Shown: positions 7,751 through 16,284 of the stretch, piece by piece
How the letters are laid out: each line of letters starts with the position of its first letter
Position numbering within the stretch: position 1 is the first letter of the stretch
Assembly: GCF_017315705.1 (NCBI RefSeq)
Contig: NZ_JAFLRF010000027.1
Location: forward strand, 1-40,452
Direction of reading: 5' to 3'
Source of the DNA: Trinickia mobilis
GTDB lineage: Bacteria > Pseudomonadota > Gammaproteobacteria > Burkholderiales > Burkholderiaceae
Length of the DNA stretch: 40,452 nt
Notes under the pieces: generated by a model
What the model saw: the letters and a program-made list of their open reading frames with translations, nothing else
Told to the model about the DNA's origin: nothing
Databases searched by the model: none
Program-made: the position numbers and the translations under genes

Positions 7751-7960
7751 TTACTGGGACTCGAGGGCGTCGAGTCGCGCTTGGGCAATCTCGCTCGGGT
7801 GGTGGTCGTGGTACGCGTCGAACAACTGTGAGCACAACTGAGCAAGTGAAGACAGGTCCACCGCCTGGTCTGCGTGTTCGACCTCTCCTGCGTTGAGTAC
7901 GTCATCGAGAACCGGAGCGAGACGGCGCAGTAGCCGGAAAGTGGCGTCGTCAAGTTTCAT
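7751..7960 (-). CDS. Small hypothetical protein
   Basis: This 69-residue acidic, Leu-rich, mostly helical protein has an ATG preceded by AGGAGTTCCAAC, an excellent ribosome site, which argues that it is real. There is no signal peptide or membrane segment, and the family is unrecognised. It is transcribed leftward, 77 bp ahead of the Hfq-like gene and possibly with it. Confidence 0.6.
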   Translation of the reverse strand: MKLDDATFRLLRRLAPVLDDVLNAGEVEHADQAVDLSSLAQLCSQLFDAYHDHHPSEIAQARLDALESQ

Positions 7961-8349
7961 GTTGGAACTCCTGTGGTCAGCGGGCAGAGCGCACCCGACC
8001 GCTGCCAAGCGCATTGTATTCCGTGTCGCGACCGCCCTCGACGTCCCGCAGCCACGGGTGCGATTGACGCCGCCATATGCCCTCCCGAAACCTCGGGTAG
8101 TGGCTTTCATTACGTTACTCCTGTTGCGGTGCACACTGAACCCGAGAAATTACTTGAACACTAGGCAGAAGAGCCTTACAACGCAACGACCCGACAGCAT
8201 GCATGTGGGGTCCTCAATACTCAACGACGGATGCTAGCCGTCACAGAGCCTGGCTCCAATTGTGCGCGGCACCACGAATAACAAGTGTTACATGTTGGTA
8301 AATCACAAAGGGAGGGTATACGCTTAGATAAATTCCCTGTGAGGCGACT
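7961..8349. other. Intergenic stretch between divergent genes
   Basis: This should contain the promoters of the leftward small gene and the rightward Uma2 gene. No strong -35/-10 pair or conserved element stood out, and short frames here lack support. Confidence 0.5.
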
Positions 8350-8883
8350 ATGGATACACCCGTCGTGCTGGACTGCAACGAATTGCTTGCTGCATGGCAT
8401 CGTCTCGTCCCGACATCGGAAGGTGTCATGCGCGACCGGTACGAGTTGAACGCGTTCGGTGAGGTGGTGGTGAATGGTTGCCCGTCGGGCACGCGCCAGT
8501 TGGCCTTCACGGACATCTACTGTCAGTTGGCCGACCAAATGGGTCATCTGGCCGCCATGTCAGTGCCCGTTGTGACGCCGTCATTTGGCATCCGGGTCCC
8601 GGACGTCGTATGGATGCCGCCCGAAAAGTGGGAGGGGCTCGAGCGCGACGACCCGGTGCCGTTTGTCCCCGACCTCTGTGTTGAAGTGCTCCTCGATAGC
8701 GACCCGCCGCGCGAGATGGGCCGTAGAGTCGCGTCGTACCTGGAAGGCGGCGCCAAGGAGGTCATTGTCGTCAGACAGGATGGGGCGATTGAATTTTGGG
8801 GAGCCGAGGGACGGCGTCAAGCCTCCACGTTCGCGATAACGTTGTCGGTTGAGCCCGTCTATTGCCAAGCGAGTGTAGGGTGA
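8350..8883 (+). CDS. Uma2-family (DUF820) putative restriction endonuclease-fold protein
   Basis: This 177-residue protein shows the Uma2/DUF820 core. RYELNAFGEVVV and TRQLAF stand near the N-terminus, then RVPDVVWMPPEKW with the acidic residue of the PD-(D/E)XK-like fold, then PDLCVEVLLDSDPPREMGRRVASYLEGGAKEVIVV. The usual Lys after the EVL segment is an Arg or Met context here, so nuclease activity is uncertain. Start ATG follows GTGAGGCGACT. Uma2 proteins are abundant in cyanobacteria and scattered in other bacteria, with unknown roles. No partner gene is adjacent. Confidence 0.8.
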   Translation: MDTPVVLDCNELLAAWHRLVPTSEGVMRDRYELNAFGEVVVNGCPSGTRQLAFTDIYCQLADQMGHLAAMSVPVVTPSFGIRVPDVVWMPPEKWEGLERDDPVPFVPDLCVEVLLDSDPPREMGRRVASYLEGGAKEVIVVRQDGAIEFWGAEGRRQASTFAITLSVEPVYCQASVG

Positions 8884-9158
8884 GCGCCGTCGATTTATAC
8901 CATCGAGCGGCGGAACGGACTGCAACCGAGGCCCGGGACGCCGAGCGCTGGGTCCCAGTCGAAGCTGAAGCAGGCAACCGCTCACTAGGCCGCCCAACAA
9001 TCGCGCGGCATCAGCCAGACTGATTTTGAGGGATATTTAAAGAGGGGCGGTTCGCAAAGTCTTGTCGGCCTTCAGCCCGCCTACCCCGGTAAACGAAAAC
9101 AACAGCAAAGACATTTTGGCAGGTTGCAGGCGGCGAACATAGGGTTTATACTGATTTC
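8884..9158. other. Spacer with sRNA promoter
   Basis: No gene. Its end holds the promoter TTGCAG (9124-9129), a 17-bp spacer, and TATACT (9147-9152), which drives the candidate small RNA that follows. Confidence 0.6.
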
Positions 9159-9219
9159 GTCTCCTCCATGTCTCCTCCTGATATGGATTCAACCCGCCGC
9201 TTGGCGGGTTTCTTTTTTT
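9159..9219 (+). ncRNA. Candidate trans-acting sRNA with anti-Shine-Dalgarno motifs
   Basis: A consensus-like sigma-70 promoter (TTGCAG, 17 bp, TATACT) predicts a start at about 9159. The transcript would begin GTCTCCTCC. It then folds a 6-bp hairpin (CCATGT 9166-9171 with ATATGG 9181-9186, one G-U pair) whose 9-nt loop is CTCCTCCTG. It ends with a terminator of 8 bp plus a T tract. Both CTCCTCC motifs are complementary to ribosome binding sites, an arrangement seen in other CU-rich, loop-displayed trans-acting sRNAs. Length is about 60 nt, and there is no reading frame. The name and family are unassigned. Confidence 0.72.
9191..9219 (+). terminator. Rho-independent terminator of the sRNA
   Basis: Perfect 8-bp stem AACCCGCC (9191-9198) / GGCGGGTT (9203-9210), loop GCTT, followed by TCTTTTTTT. 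It is the strongest intrinsic terminator in the window. No protein gene runs into it, which supports a short noncoding transcript. Confidence 0.9.
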
Positions 9220-9508
9220 GTGCGCCGAGCATGCGCAACAGCTCGGGGGTTGCGAGTCCCCTGTCCAACCTGATGGTGGTGAAGGACTAGCGAAACGCAA
9301 GGGTGCCGTCGTGAGGCGGCGTCTGAAGGAAGCGTGTAGCAAAGCCACGACCTGACCAACAGAAATCAGAGGCGAGGCCTACCCGGCCGGACGAGCGAGC
9401 AAATGATTGCAGCTGTCGCATTGCTGCTGATTGTGACGAATGCCACACAGACCAGCTTTGTCTCGGTTGTCTCAGCAGTAGTCTGTGCTGCCGGTATGCA
9501 CTGCGCAG

Positions 9509-9850
9509 TCAACGTGCGTGGGTGCTTGACGGTCCGACAGTCGCCAATCGCGTGCCCGCGAAGGGGTCCTGACGCCAGTCAACAGTCGCACGTCCGCTGT
9601 TAGCCGACTTTGATGAGTCCGCGACGGCGAAATGCTCCAACGACTGCCCAGCGCTTATGGCCTGCATAAGCCATTGCGGCATAGCGCCTTTGCCATCCCA
9701 CGTATCCCCGAAAGCGTTGCGATAGCGCACCGATTTCGCTCGCATGCGGTCTTCAGCAAGCGCAGCCGCGAGGTCGGCCACCTTAATGCCAACCTGCGCC
9801 ATGCGGCGGCGCAGATACGCAACCATACTTTCGCGTTTTCGCTCGTCCAT
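9509..9850 (-). CDS. H-NS-like nucleoid-associated protein
   Basis: This 113-residue protein has an N-terminal basic helical segment (MDERKRESMVAYLRRRM) and a central linker. It then has the Burkholderia-type H-NS C-terminal domain with YRNAFGDTWDGKGAMPQWL, equivalent to the H-NS TWSGRGRxPxWL DNA-binding loop, and a SAGQSLEHF extension. Start ATG at 9850 is preceded by AAGGGAAAGCAA. The open frame extends 19 residues further but without a ribosome site. H-NS-like proteins silence AT-rich foreign DNA, which fits a mosaic region. The N-terminal oligomerisation part is short, so it may act as a modulator. Confidence 0.83.
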   Translation of the reverse strand: MDERKRESMVAYLRRRMAQVGIKVADLAAALAEDRMRAKSVRYRNAFGDTWDGKGAMPQWLMQAISAGQSLEHFAVADSSKSANSGRATVDWRQDPFAGTRLATVGPSSTHAR

Positions 9851-10650
9851 TTGCTTTCCCTTCAAGGTTTTTACCTGGCAAAGGTATTGCGCCAATATCG
9901 CAAACACCGTGACGCCATATTGCAGGTCTGTGCAAGGTTCGCGTGTTGGGGGAGCTTCGCAGCCCTCTCGACATCAGCGGCGCGGCTTGCAATACGCGCA
10001 GTATCGTCATCCGAAGGGTCTGCGTCGATATCGAATCCTGAAAACACTGTTCCGGTCGGGATACAGGTCGTGCCGAATGCAGCTTGCCGACGGTTTGCTC
10101 CCTCAGGCTCAACCGACGTTGGCTTCCGCGCGGTCAAGGCGGTACGAAGGGTTATGTGGGAAGGCGACAGACCTAGGACATTCCCTATAAGGAGGCCCAA
10201 GCTTTGTAGGAATCGAATATCCGAAAAACCACTCCTAACGGTAGCCATCGGCCGCAACCCCCCGCTCACGCTGGCGTTGGGAGAATTCCGTGTTCGGAGC
10301 CGCTCTTCTGCGAACACTACACAAACGCCTTGCATTACCAAAGGTATGGGAAAGTGCCCAGAAAATGTAGCTGGGTAGGGCAATTTGACTTGCTACTCTG
10401 CAATCAATGCATCAAGCAACGTTGAACACCAGACACCGGCGCACGATTATTCTGCATTTCGCGCGAGGAATGGGGATTTGTTCGACTTTAATGTCTTGCG
10501 ACGTTTGCTTCCGACTCTTGCATCCGCAGCTCCGAGATGAAACAGGCTGGAGGGCGGCCAAAGCGAACGAGACCTTCATGCGTAGAGGATCTGTAAAGGC
10601 CAATAGGTCGCGCGCTTCAATTTCTTGAACTTGCCAGTTGGGATGACAGA
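9851..10650. other. Long stretch without a convincing gene
   Basis: Overlapping open frames exist on both strands, the longest about 170 codons on the minus strand (9871-10383). None has a ribosome site, family signature or consistent codon bias, and they mirror one another as shadows do. The last 150 bp should carry the promoter of the betaine transporter operon, but no clear -35/-10 was found. Confidence 0.45.
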
Positions 10651-11940
10651 ATGGCCCCACACCTGACGTTCGCGCCAGAAGGCGTAGTCCATCCGGGCGC
10701 AATCAACCCGGAAGATATTTCCGCCGTATCGAAACCCATCGCAGTCTCCGGGACCGAAATTCTTTCGGTCAGGAATCTGTCGAAAATCTTCGGGCCGAAG
10801 CCCGAGCGCGCCGCTGAACTGGTGAGGCGAGGACTTGGCCGGAACGAAATTTTCGAGCAGACCGGCAACATGGTCGCAGTCAATGACGTCAGTCTCAGCG
10901 TTAAGGCAGGTGAGATTTTCGTCGTCATGGGGCTCTCGGGTTCCGGCAAGTCGACGCTTGTCCGTTTGCTCAATCGGCTGATTGAACCGACGTCCGGGCA
11001 GGTCATCCTCGAAGGCCGCGATATTGCTCCCATGTCCACATCGGAATTGCGCGAAGTCCGCCGCAGGAAGATGGCGATGGTATTTCAGTCGTTCGCGCTT
11101 CTGCCGAACCGCACGGTACTCGACAACATTGCCTACGGACTGGAAGTTGCTGGCGAGAAGAAAGCCGAGCGCTACGAAATCGCGCGCTCTGCACTGACGC
11201 GAGTCGGTCTGGGCTCGTATGAAAAGCTGCTTCCCAGCGAGCTGTCGGGCGGTATGCAGCAGCGAGTCGGTCTTGCCCGTGCGCTGGCGGTGAATCCCTC
11301 GGTACTTCTGATGGACGAAGCATTCTCCGCTCTTGACCCTCTGATTCGGTTCGAAATGCAGACCGAACTGCTCCGGTTGCAGAAGGAGGAGCAGCGGACC
11401 ATTGTCTTCATTTCACACGACATCGAAGAAGCTATCAAGATTGGCGGGCGAATCGGCATCATGAAGGATGGTTGCCTGATTCAGGTCGGCACACCTGCGG
11501 AGCTTATCCAGTCACCGGCCGACAAGTACGTGCGGGACTTCTTCCGCAATGTCGACGTGTCCCGCTTTCTCAAGGCTTCCAGCCTCATGACGACGGCAGA
11601 CCGGGGGCTGATTACCTGCGACGTCGGCTCACCCTGTGAGCGTTACCTCAATCAGCTCATCGATAGTGGCGTCGAATGCGGCTATGTATGCGACGAATCA
11701 GGGCACTACCAAGGTTGTGTTACACCGGCATCGCTGCACAAGATGGGCACGCGCCCCCTCCGGGACGCATTGCTCAGGGATGTGAATGCCGTTTCGTTGG
11801 ACGCCGATTTGCATGAACTTGCTTCCATCGCGCTGAGCCAGGAACACGACGTACCCGTCACGGACACGACCGGAAAACTAGCAGGCGTGGTGTCCTGTCG
11901 GACGATACTCAAACAGGTTATGGAACGGAGGGCAGCATGA
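10651..11940 (+). CDS. proV: Glycine betaine/proline-type ABC transporter, ATP-binding subunit
   Basis: This 429-residue protein has the ProV/OpuAA plan. An N-terminal regulatory extension includes FGPKPERAAELVRRG. The ATPase has Walker A GLSGSGKST, Q-loop FQSFALLP, signature LSGGMQQRVGLARAL, Walker B VLLMDEAFSALD and switch His in FISHDIEEA. A C-terminal region of two CBS-type segments spans about residues 300-425. It powers import of quaternary ammonium osmolytes. The start has only a weak GGGATGACAG ahead. Its stop overlaps the permease start by 4 bp (ATGA), so the two are translationally coupled. Confidence 0.95.
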   Translation: MAPHLTFAPEGVVHPGAINPEDISAVSKPIAVSGTEILSVRNLSKIFGPKPERAAELVRRGLGRNEIFEQTGNMVAVNDVSLSVKAGEIFVVMGLSGSGKSTLVRLLNRLIEPTSGQVILEGRDIAPMSTSELREVRRRKMAMVFQSFALLPNRTVLDNIAYGLEVAGEKKAERYEIARSALTRVGLGSYEKLLPSELSGGMQQRVGLARALAVNPSVLLMDEAFSALDPLIRFEMQTELLRLQKEEQRTIVFISHDIEEAIKIGGRIGIMKDGCLIQVGTPAELIQSPADKYVRDFFRNVDVSRFLKASSLMTTADRGLITCDVGSPCERYLNQLIDSGVECGYVCDESGHYQGCVTPASLHKMGTRPLRDALLRDVNAVSLDADLHELASIALSQEHDVPVTDTTGKLAGVVSCRTILKQVMERRAA

Positions 11941-12827
11941 ATTCGTCAATTATCGGCAAGCTGGCAGAAGACGCCGTCAACTTTCTCTTCCAGCATTTCC
12001 GGGGCGGCTTCGACGCTTTCTCTGCCGCGCTAGGTGCGGTGGTCAAGCTGCTAGAGGACGGGCTGGGCGCCACTCCATTCGCCGCCATGCTCGTCATCTT
12101 CGTGACCTTTGCTTTATGGCGGCGTGGCATCGTGTTTTCGGTGTTCGTGGGCGGTGCGCTTCTGGCTATCCATTACATGGGGCTGTGGGCTCAAACCGTC
12201 TCCACGCTCGCGCTCGTTATTGCCGCAACATTCTTCAGTCTGGTTGTTGGTGTGCCACTGGGCATCTGGGGGGCGAGGAACAAGCGGGTGGAAATGATTT
12301 TGCGCTCGCTGCTCGATTTCATGCAGACCATGCCGGCATTTGTTTATCTGATTCCGGCCGTCATCCTGTTCGGATTGGGCCGCGTTCCAGCCGTGATTGC
12401 AACCGTCGTCTTTGCCATGCCGCCCGTCGTACGCCTCACCACCTTGGGTATCCGGCAGGTGCGCGAAGAGTTGCTGGAAGCGGGCCGCTCGTTTGGCAGC
12501 ACAGACCTGCAACTTCTCTGGAAAATACAGTTGCCGAATGCCCTGCCTTCCATCATGGCAGGTGTGAACCAGACCATCATGATGGCGCTTTCGATGGTTG
12601 TAATCGCATCGATGATTGGCGCCGGCGGGCTGGGTGAGTATGTGCTGAGCGGCATCCAGCGGCTCGACATCGGGATTGGCTTCGAAGGTGGGCTGGGCGT
12701 CGTATTGCTTGCCATCGTGCTTGACCGCCTCACGGAAAGCTTCGGCATGAAGGCGAAGAAGGTAAAACGCAGCGTTAGAACCGGCAAGGCTGGCCCAGAC
12801 GCTACCGTGCGCACCCGACGGACATAA
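11937..12827 (+). CDS. proW: Glycine betaine/proline-type ABC transporter, permease
   Basis: This 296-residue inner-membrane permease has several hydrophobic segments and the BPD_transp_1 EAA loop (EELLEAGRSFGSTDLQLLWKIQLP region) that contacts ProV. The SMVVIASMIGAGGLGEYVL motif is typical of ProW/OpuAB. The N-terminus is cytoplasmic and shorter than E. coli ProW's periplasmic extension. The start overlaps proV's stop. A stable hairpin at 12860-12887 separates it from the binding-protein gene. Confidence 0.94.
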   Translation: MNSSIIGKLAEDAVNFLFQHFRGGFDAFSAALGAVVKLLEDGLGATPFAAMLVIFVTFALWRRGIVFSVFVGGALLAIHYMGLWAQTVSTLALVIAATFFSLVVGVPLGIWGARNKRVEMILRSLLDFMQTMPAFVYLIPAVILFGLGRVPAVIATVVFAMPPVVRLTTLGIRQVREELLEAGRSFGSTDLQLLWKIQLPNALPSIMAGVNQTIMMALSMVVIASMIGAGGLGEYVLSGIQRLDIGIGFEGGLGVVLLAIVLDRLTESFGMKAKKVKRSVRTGKAGPDATVRTRRT

Positions 12828-12859
12828 AAGCGACCGCGCAGATAACCGTCAACTAGTGG

Positions 12860-12887
12860 TGATTGCGCCGCAGACGCGGTGCAATCA
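12860..12887 (+). promoter_or_regulatory. Intercistronic hairpin upstream of the binding-protein gene
   Basis: TGATTGCGCCGC (12860-12871) pairs with GCGGTGCAATCA (12876-12887) over 12 bp, with one G-U pair and loop AGAC. No T tract follows, so it is not a simple terminator. It is more likely an mRNA-stability or processing element between proW and proX. Confidence 0.55.
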
Positions 12888-12980
12888 GAAAAAGCAGCAC
12901 AGAGTTTGGAGACCGGAGCCGCTACATTGGCCGAGGCTGGCGAATTTCCAATGATTTTCATATTCAGATAGGAGTGCTAC

Positions 12981-13862
12981 ATGAAAACCAATCTGTTCAA
13001 GTCGCTTGTTGTGAAACTGGCGGTATCGACGGTCGTTGCCATGGGTGTCGGCGTTGGGTCTGCTGTCGCGGCAGAATCTATCAAGATGGCAGTAACTAAC
13101 TGGGCAGACGTTCTGGCCGTTGCTAACGTGGCCAAATACGTGCTCGAGACCAACCTCCAGCAGCCGGTCAAGTTTGTGCAGGCCGATATTGGTATTCAGT
13201 ATCAAGGTGTCGCACGCGGCGACCTTGACATCATGGTGGGCGGGTGGCTGCCGGTTACCCACGCAGCGTACTACGCGAAGTACAAGAACGATATGGATGA
13301 TGTCGGCATCATCTACACCGGCGGCAAGAACGGCTGGGCAGTGCCGGCATACGTTCCCGAGTCAGAACTGTCATCGATTTCCGACCTCAACAAGCCGGAC
13401 GTCAAGAGCAAGTTGAACGGGACCATCGACGGTATCGAGCCGGGAGGCGGTCTGATGCAGGCATCTGAAAAAACCATCAAGGCCTATGACCTGAACGGGT
13501 ACAACCTGCAGTCATCGAGCGAGGCCGGCATGCTCGCAGGCGTTTCGCGAGCTTATCAATCAAAGCAATGGGTTGTTGCCACGGTCTGGAGCCCCCACTG
13601 GCTCTTCCAGAAGTGGCAGATGCGCTACCTCAAGGACCCCAAGGGCACGTTGGGCGGCGAGGAGCAGGTTCATGCCTTTGCATCCAAACAGTTCGCAACC
13701 AAGTTTCCCCGGGCGGACGTTTTCTTCAAGCATTTCAAGCTGACGCTCGCTGACGTCGAGTCCATCGAGTACGAAGGCAACGCCACTAACGATTACGCGA
13801 CAGCAGCGAAGAAATTCGTCGACGCGCATCCGGAAAAGTTAAAGGTCTGGTTGCAGCAATAA
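12981..13862 (+). CDS. proX: Glycine betaine-type ABC transporter substrate-binding protein
   Basis: This 293-residue periplasmic protein has a Sec signal peptide ([13 protein letters not shown], core, AVA-AES cleavage near residue 31) and no lipobox cysteine. The mature part is an OpuAC domain. Trp and Tyr residues at [20 protein letters not shown] and [10 protein letters not shown] are candidates for the aromatic cage around a trimethylammonium or dimethylsulfonium head group. Start ATG follows TAGGAGTGCTAC. It is third in the proVWX order, flanked by hairpins, and probably expressed at higher level than the permease. Confidence 0.94.
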   Translation: MKTNLFKSLVVKLAVSTVVAMGVGVGSAVAAESIKMAVTNWADVLAVANVAKYVLETNLQQPVKFVQADIGIQYQGVARGDLDIMVGGWLPVTHAAYYAKYKNDMDDVGIIYTGGKNGWAVPAYVPESELSSISDLNKPDVKSKLNGTIDGIEPGGGLMQASEKTIKAYDLNGYNLQSSSEAGMLAGVSRAYQSKQWVVATVWSPHWLFQKWQMRYLKDPKGTLGGEEQVHAFASKQFATKFPRADVFFKHFKLTLADVESIEYEGNATNDYATAAKKFVDAHPEKLKVWLQQ

Positions 13863-13872
13863 GTCGAAGGTG

Positions 13873-13915
13873 GGCTCATTGTGAACGGGTGGGTATTTTT
13901 TGTTCACAGGGAGCC
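13873..13915 (+). promoter_or_regulatory. Extended hairpin after proX
   Basis: GGCTC (13873-13877) and TGTGAAC (13880-13886) pair with GTTCACA (13902-13908) and GAGCC (13911-13915), interrupted by a 2x2 internal loop. The T run lies in the apical loop rather than after the stem, so a processing or stabilising 3' hairpin is more likely than a terminator. Confidence 0.5.
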
Positions 13916-14020
13916 GAGCATCGTCCATTGCCTGAAGGGCAATCGAGAAGCCGGCCCCACATCGATAGATTTTGCAGTCTTGCAAGACATGCTTTACATG
14001 ATTACTTCCGGAGTGACCAC

Positions 14021-15316
14021 TTGAACGAGAACTCGCGCTTTTTTGCTGAAACGCTTCAGAGCCGTGACCCCGTTATCGCATCAGAGATTGCGTTGGAGTT
14101 GCGCCGCCAGCAAACGCAGATTGAACTGATTGCTTCCGAAAACATCGTCTCGGCGGCGGTGATGGAAGCGCAAGGTACCGTGCTGACCAACAAATACGCC
14201 GAGGGGTACCCTTCGAAGCGTTATTACGGCGGTTGCGAGCATGTGGATAGGGTCGAAGCGCTTGCGATTGACCGCGTGAAAGCCCTGTTCGAAGCTGAAT
14301 TCGCCAACGTGCAGCCGCATTCAGGAGCGCAGGCGAACGGCGCAGTGATGCTCGCGCTCTTGAAGCCGGGCGAGACGGTCATGGGAATGGCGCTTGATGC
14401 TGGAGGTCACCTGACGCACGGTGCACGTCCCGCCCTCTCTGGAAAGTGGTTCAACGCTATCCAGTACGGCGTAAGTCCCGAAACGTACCGCATTGACTAC
14501 GAGCAGGTCCGTCGGCTCGCCGAGGAGCATCGTCCCAAGCTCATCATCGCGGGCTATTCGGCCTATCCGCGTGCTCTGGATTTTGCCGCGTTCCGCGACA
14601 TTGCGGATAGCGTAGGTGCCTTGTTGATGGTTGACATGGCACACATCGCGGGCATTGTCGCGGCAGGCAGACACGAGAACCCTGTGCCGTTCGCCGATGT
14701 GGTGACGTCCACCACCCACAAGACGCTTCGTGGCCCACGCGGTGGCTTCATCCTGACCAACAACGGCGACATTGCGAAGAAAATCAATTCGGCCGTGTTC
14801 CCGGGTCTGCAGGGTGGCCCACTCATGCACGTCATCGCTGGTAAAGCGGTTGCATTTGGAGAAGCGCTTCGTCCGGAGTTCACCGTGTATATCGACCAGG
14901 TGCTGCGTAATGCGCAGGCGCTTGGCAACATCCTGAAGTCGGGCGGCTTGAACCTCGTCACTGGCGGCACCGACAACCATCTGCTGCTGGTCGATTTGCG
15001 CTCGAAGCGACTGACCGGTACCCAGGCTGAGAGAGCGCTGGAGCGTGCGGGCATCACCTGCAACAAGAACGGTATCCCGTTCGATACCGAAAACCCAACA
15101 GTGACTTCCGGAATCCGCCTTGGCACTCCCGCAGGAACCACGCGAGGCTTCGGCACCGCTCAGTTCGAGCAGGTTGGACACATGATTCTGGAAGTCCTGT
15201 CTGCGCTCGAAACACAGCCCGACGGCGACGAACAGTTCGAGCGTGCAGTGCGTAGCCGGGTGCGAGACCTCTGCGGCCAGTTCCCGATTTACTCACACGC
15301 GGATGCCCTTGCTTGA
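14021..15316 (+). CDS. glyA: Serine hydroxymethyltransferase
   Basis: This PLP enzyme interconverts glycine plus 5,10-methylene-THF with serine plus THF. The protein is 431 residues, near the family's 415-425, and the start is TTG at 14021 behind CGGAG. The internal aldimine Lys is residue 234 in [48 protein letters not shown] and MVDMAHIAG are all present. A second glyA inside a betaine cluster is expected, because stepwise N-demethylation yields glycine and C1 units that this enzyme recycles. It lies between proX and the DapA-family gene. Confidence 0.95.
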   Translation: MNENSRFFAETLQSRDPVIASEIALELRRQQTQIELIASENIVSAAVMEAQGTVLTNKYAEGYPSKRYYGGCEHVDRVEALAIDRVKALFEAEFANVQPHSGAQANGAVMLALLKPGETVMGMALDAGGHLTHGARPALSGKWFNAIQYGVSPETYRIDYEQVRRLAEEHRPKLIIAGYSAYPRALDFAAFRDIADSVGALLMVDMAHIAGIVAAGRHENPVPFADVVTSTTHKTLRGPRGGFILTNNGDIAKKINSAVFPGLQGGPLMHVIAGKAVAFGEALRPEFTVYIDQVLRNAQALGNILKSGGLNLVTGGTDNHLLLVDLRSKRLTGTQAERALERAGITCNKNGIPFDTENPTVTSGIRLGTPAGTTRGFGTAQFEQVGHMILEVLSALETQPDGDEQFERAVRSRVRDLCGQFPIYSHADALA

Positions 15317-15391
15317 ACTACAAGGACGTTTAACGACTACTTCTACGAGTCGTTGAAGAAATTTGGCTTCTTTTATTGAGAGAGAACGACG

Positions 15392-16279
15392 ATGAGCTTC
15401 GAGGGAGTACATACACCGCTGGTCACCCCGTTCAAGCCGGACGGCGAAATTGACCATGATTTGCTGGGCAAGCACGCCGCTAATCTCGCAGGACGTGTTT
15501 CGGGTCTCGGGGTCGGCGGGACCACGGGCGAATACTATGCGCTGAGTTTCGACGAGCGGGTTCAGACGTTTAATACCGTAGCCGAAGCGGCAGGCGGCAA
15601 GACGTATCTTACCGCCGGCATCAATGCGACCACGACGAAAGAAGTGATTCGCCTGGGGCACGAGGCGAAACATGCCGGCCTGTCGGCCTTGCTGGTTGCC
15701 GCTCCGTACTATGCCCAACCCACGCAGGAAGAGCTTCTGACCCATCTGCTGAAGGTGGACGACAACCTCGACATGCCCATCATGCTGTACAACTTCCCGG
15801 CACGCACCGGGACGGAAATCAGTGATGGCGTTCTGGAAAAGCTGCTTGAGCGGCCGAACTTCATTGCGATGAAGGAAAGCACCGGCGACATTTCGCGTCT
15901 GCATCACCTTGCAACACACTTCCGCGACAAGCTGGTGCTGAGCTGCGGGATGGATGACCAGGCGCTCGAGTTCTTCGTGTGGGGTGCAAAGAGCTGGGTC
16001 GGGGGTGCTTCCAACTTCTTGCCGGAAGCGCACACCGCGCTCTTCGATGCGTGCGTCAAGCGAGGTGACTTCGATACCGGCCGCAAGCTGATGGCGCAAC
16101 TGCTGCCAGTGCTCGAACTGCTGGAACGCAGCGGCAAATTCATTCAATACGTCCGGTACGGCTGTGAGCTTGCGGGCACGCCTGTCGGTGTTGCCCGGGC
16201 GCCGCTCGGCACGCTCACTGAAGAAGAGCGCAGCACGTTTGCCAGGCTCGTTCAACCTTTGTTGTGCAACGCGCAGTAA
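15392..16279 (+). CDS. DapA-family (dihydrodipicolinate synthase/N-acetylneuraminate lyase) protein
   Basis: This 295-residue TIM-barrel aldolase has Schiff-base Lys161 (IAMKEST), Tyr133 in YNFPARTG, Arg138, and GGTTGEYYAL for the TT dyad. Numbering equals E. coli DapA. The family condenses or cleaves pyruvate-type 2-oxo acids. A housekeeping DapA is unlikely to sit in a betaine cluster. A catabolic lyase or deaminase, as in hydroxyproline pathways where a DapA-family enzyme precedes an aldehyde dehydrogenase, is a reasonable alternative. Conserved Arg138 argues for an acidic second substrate. Start ATG follows GAGAGAGAACGACG. The next gene begins 5 bp after its stop. Confidence 0.85.
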   Translation: MSFEGVHTPLVTPFKPDGEIDHDLLGKHAANLAGRVSGLGVGGTTGEYYALSFDERVQTFNTVAEAAGGKTYLTAGINATTTKEVIRLGHEAKHAGLSALLVAAPYYAQPTQEELLTHLLKVDDNLDMPIMLYNFPARTGTEISDGVLEKLLERPNFIAMKESTGDISRLHHLATHFRDKLVLSCGMDDQALEFFVWGAKSWVGGASNFLPEAHTALFDACVKRGDFDTGRKLMAQLLPVLELLERSGKFIQYVRYGCELAGTPVGVARAPLGTLTEEERSTFARLVQPLLCNAQ

Positions 16280-16284
16280 CTTGC

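Noticed and set aside
9632-10383. Long overlapping open frames on both strands (up to 248 codons)
   Set aside because: They mirror each other, overlap the H-NS-like gene, have no ribosome sites and show no domain patterns.
13863-14020. Possible glycine riboswitch upstream of glyA
   Set aside because: There is a stable hairpin, but the conserved glycine-aptamer core sequences are not present.
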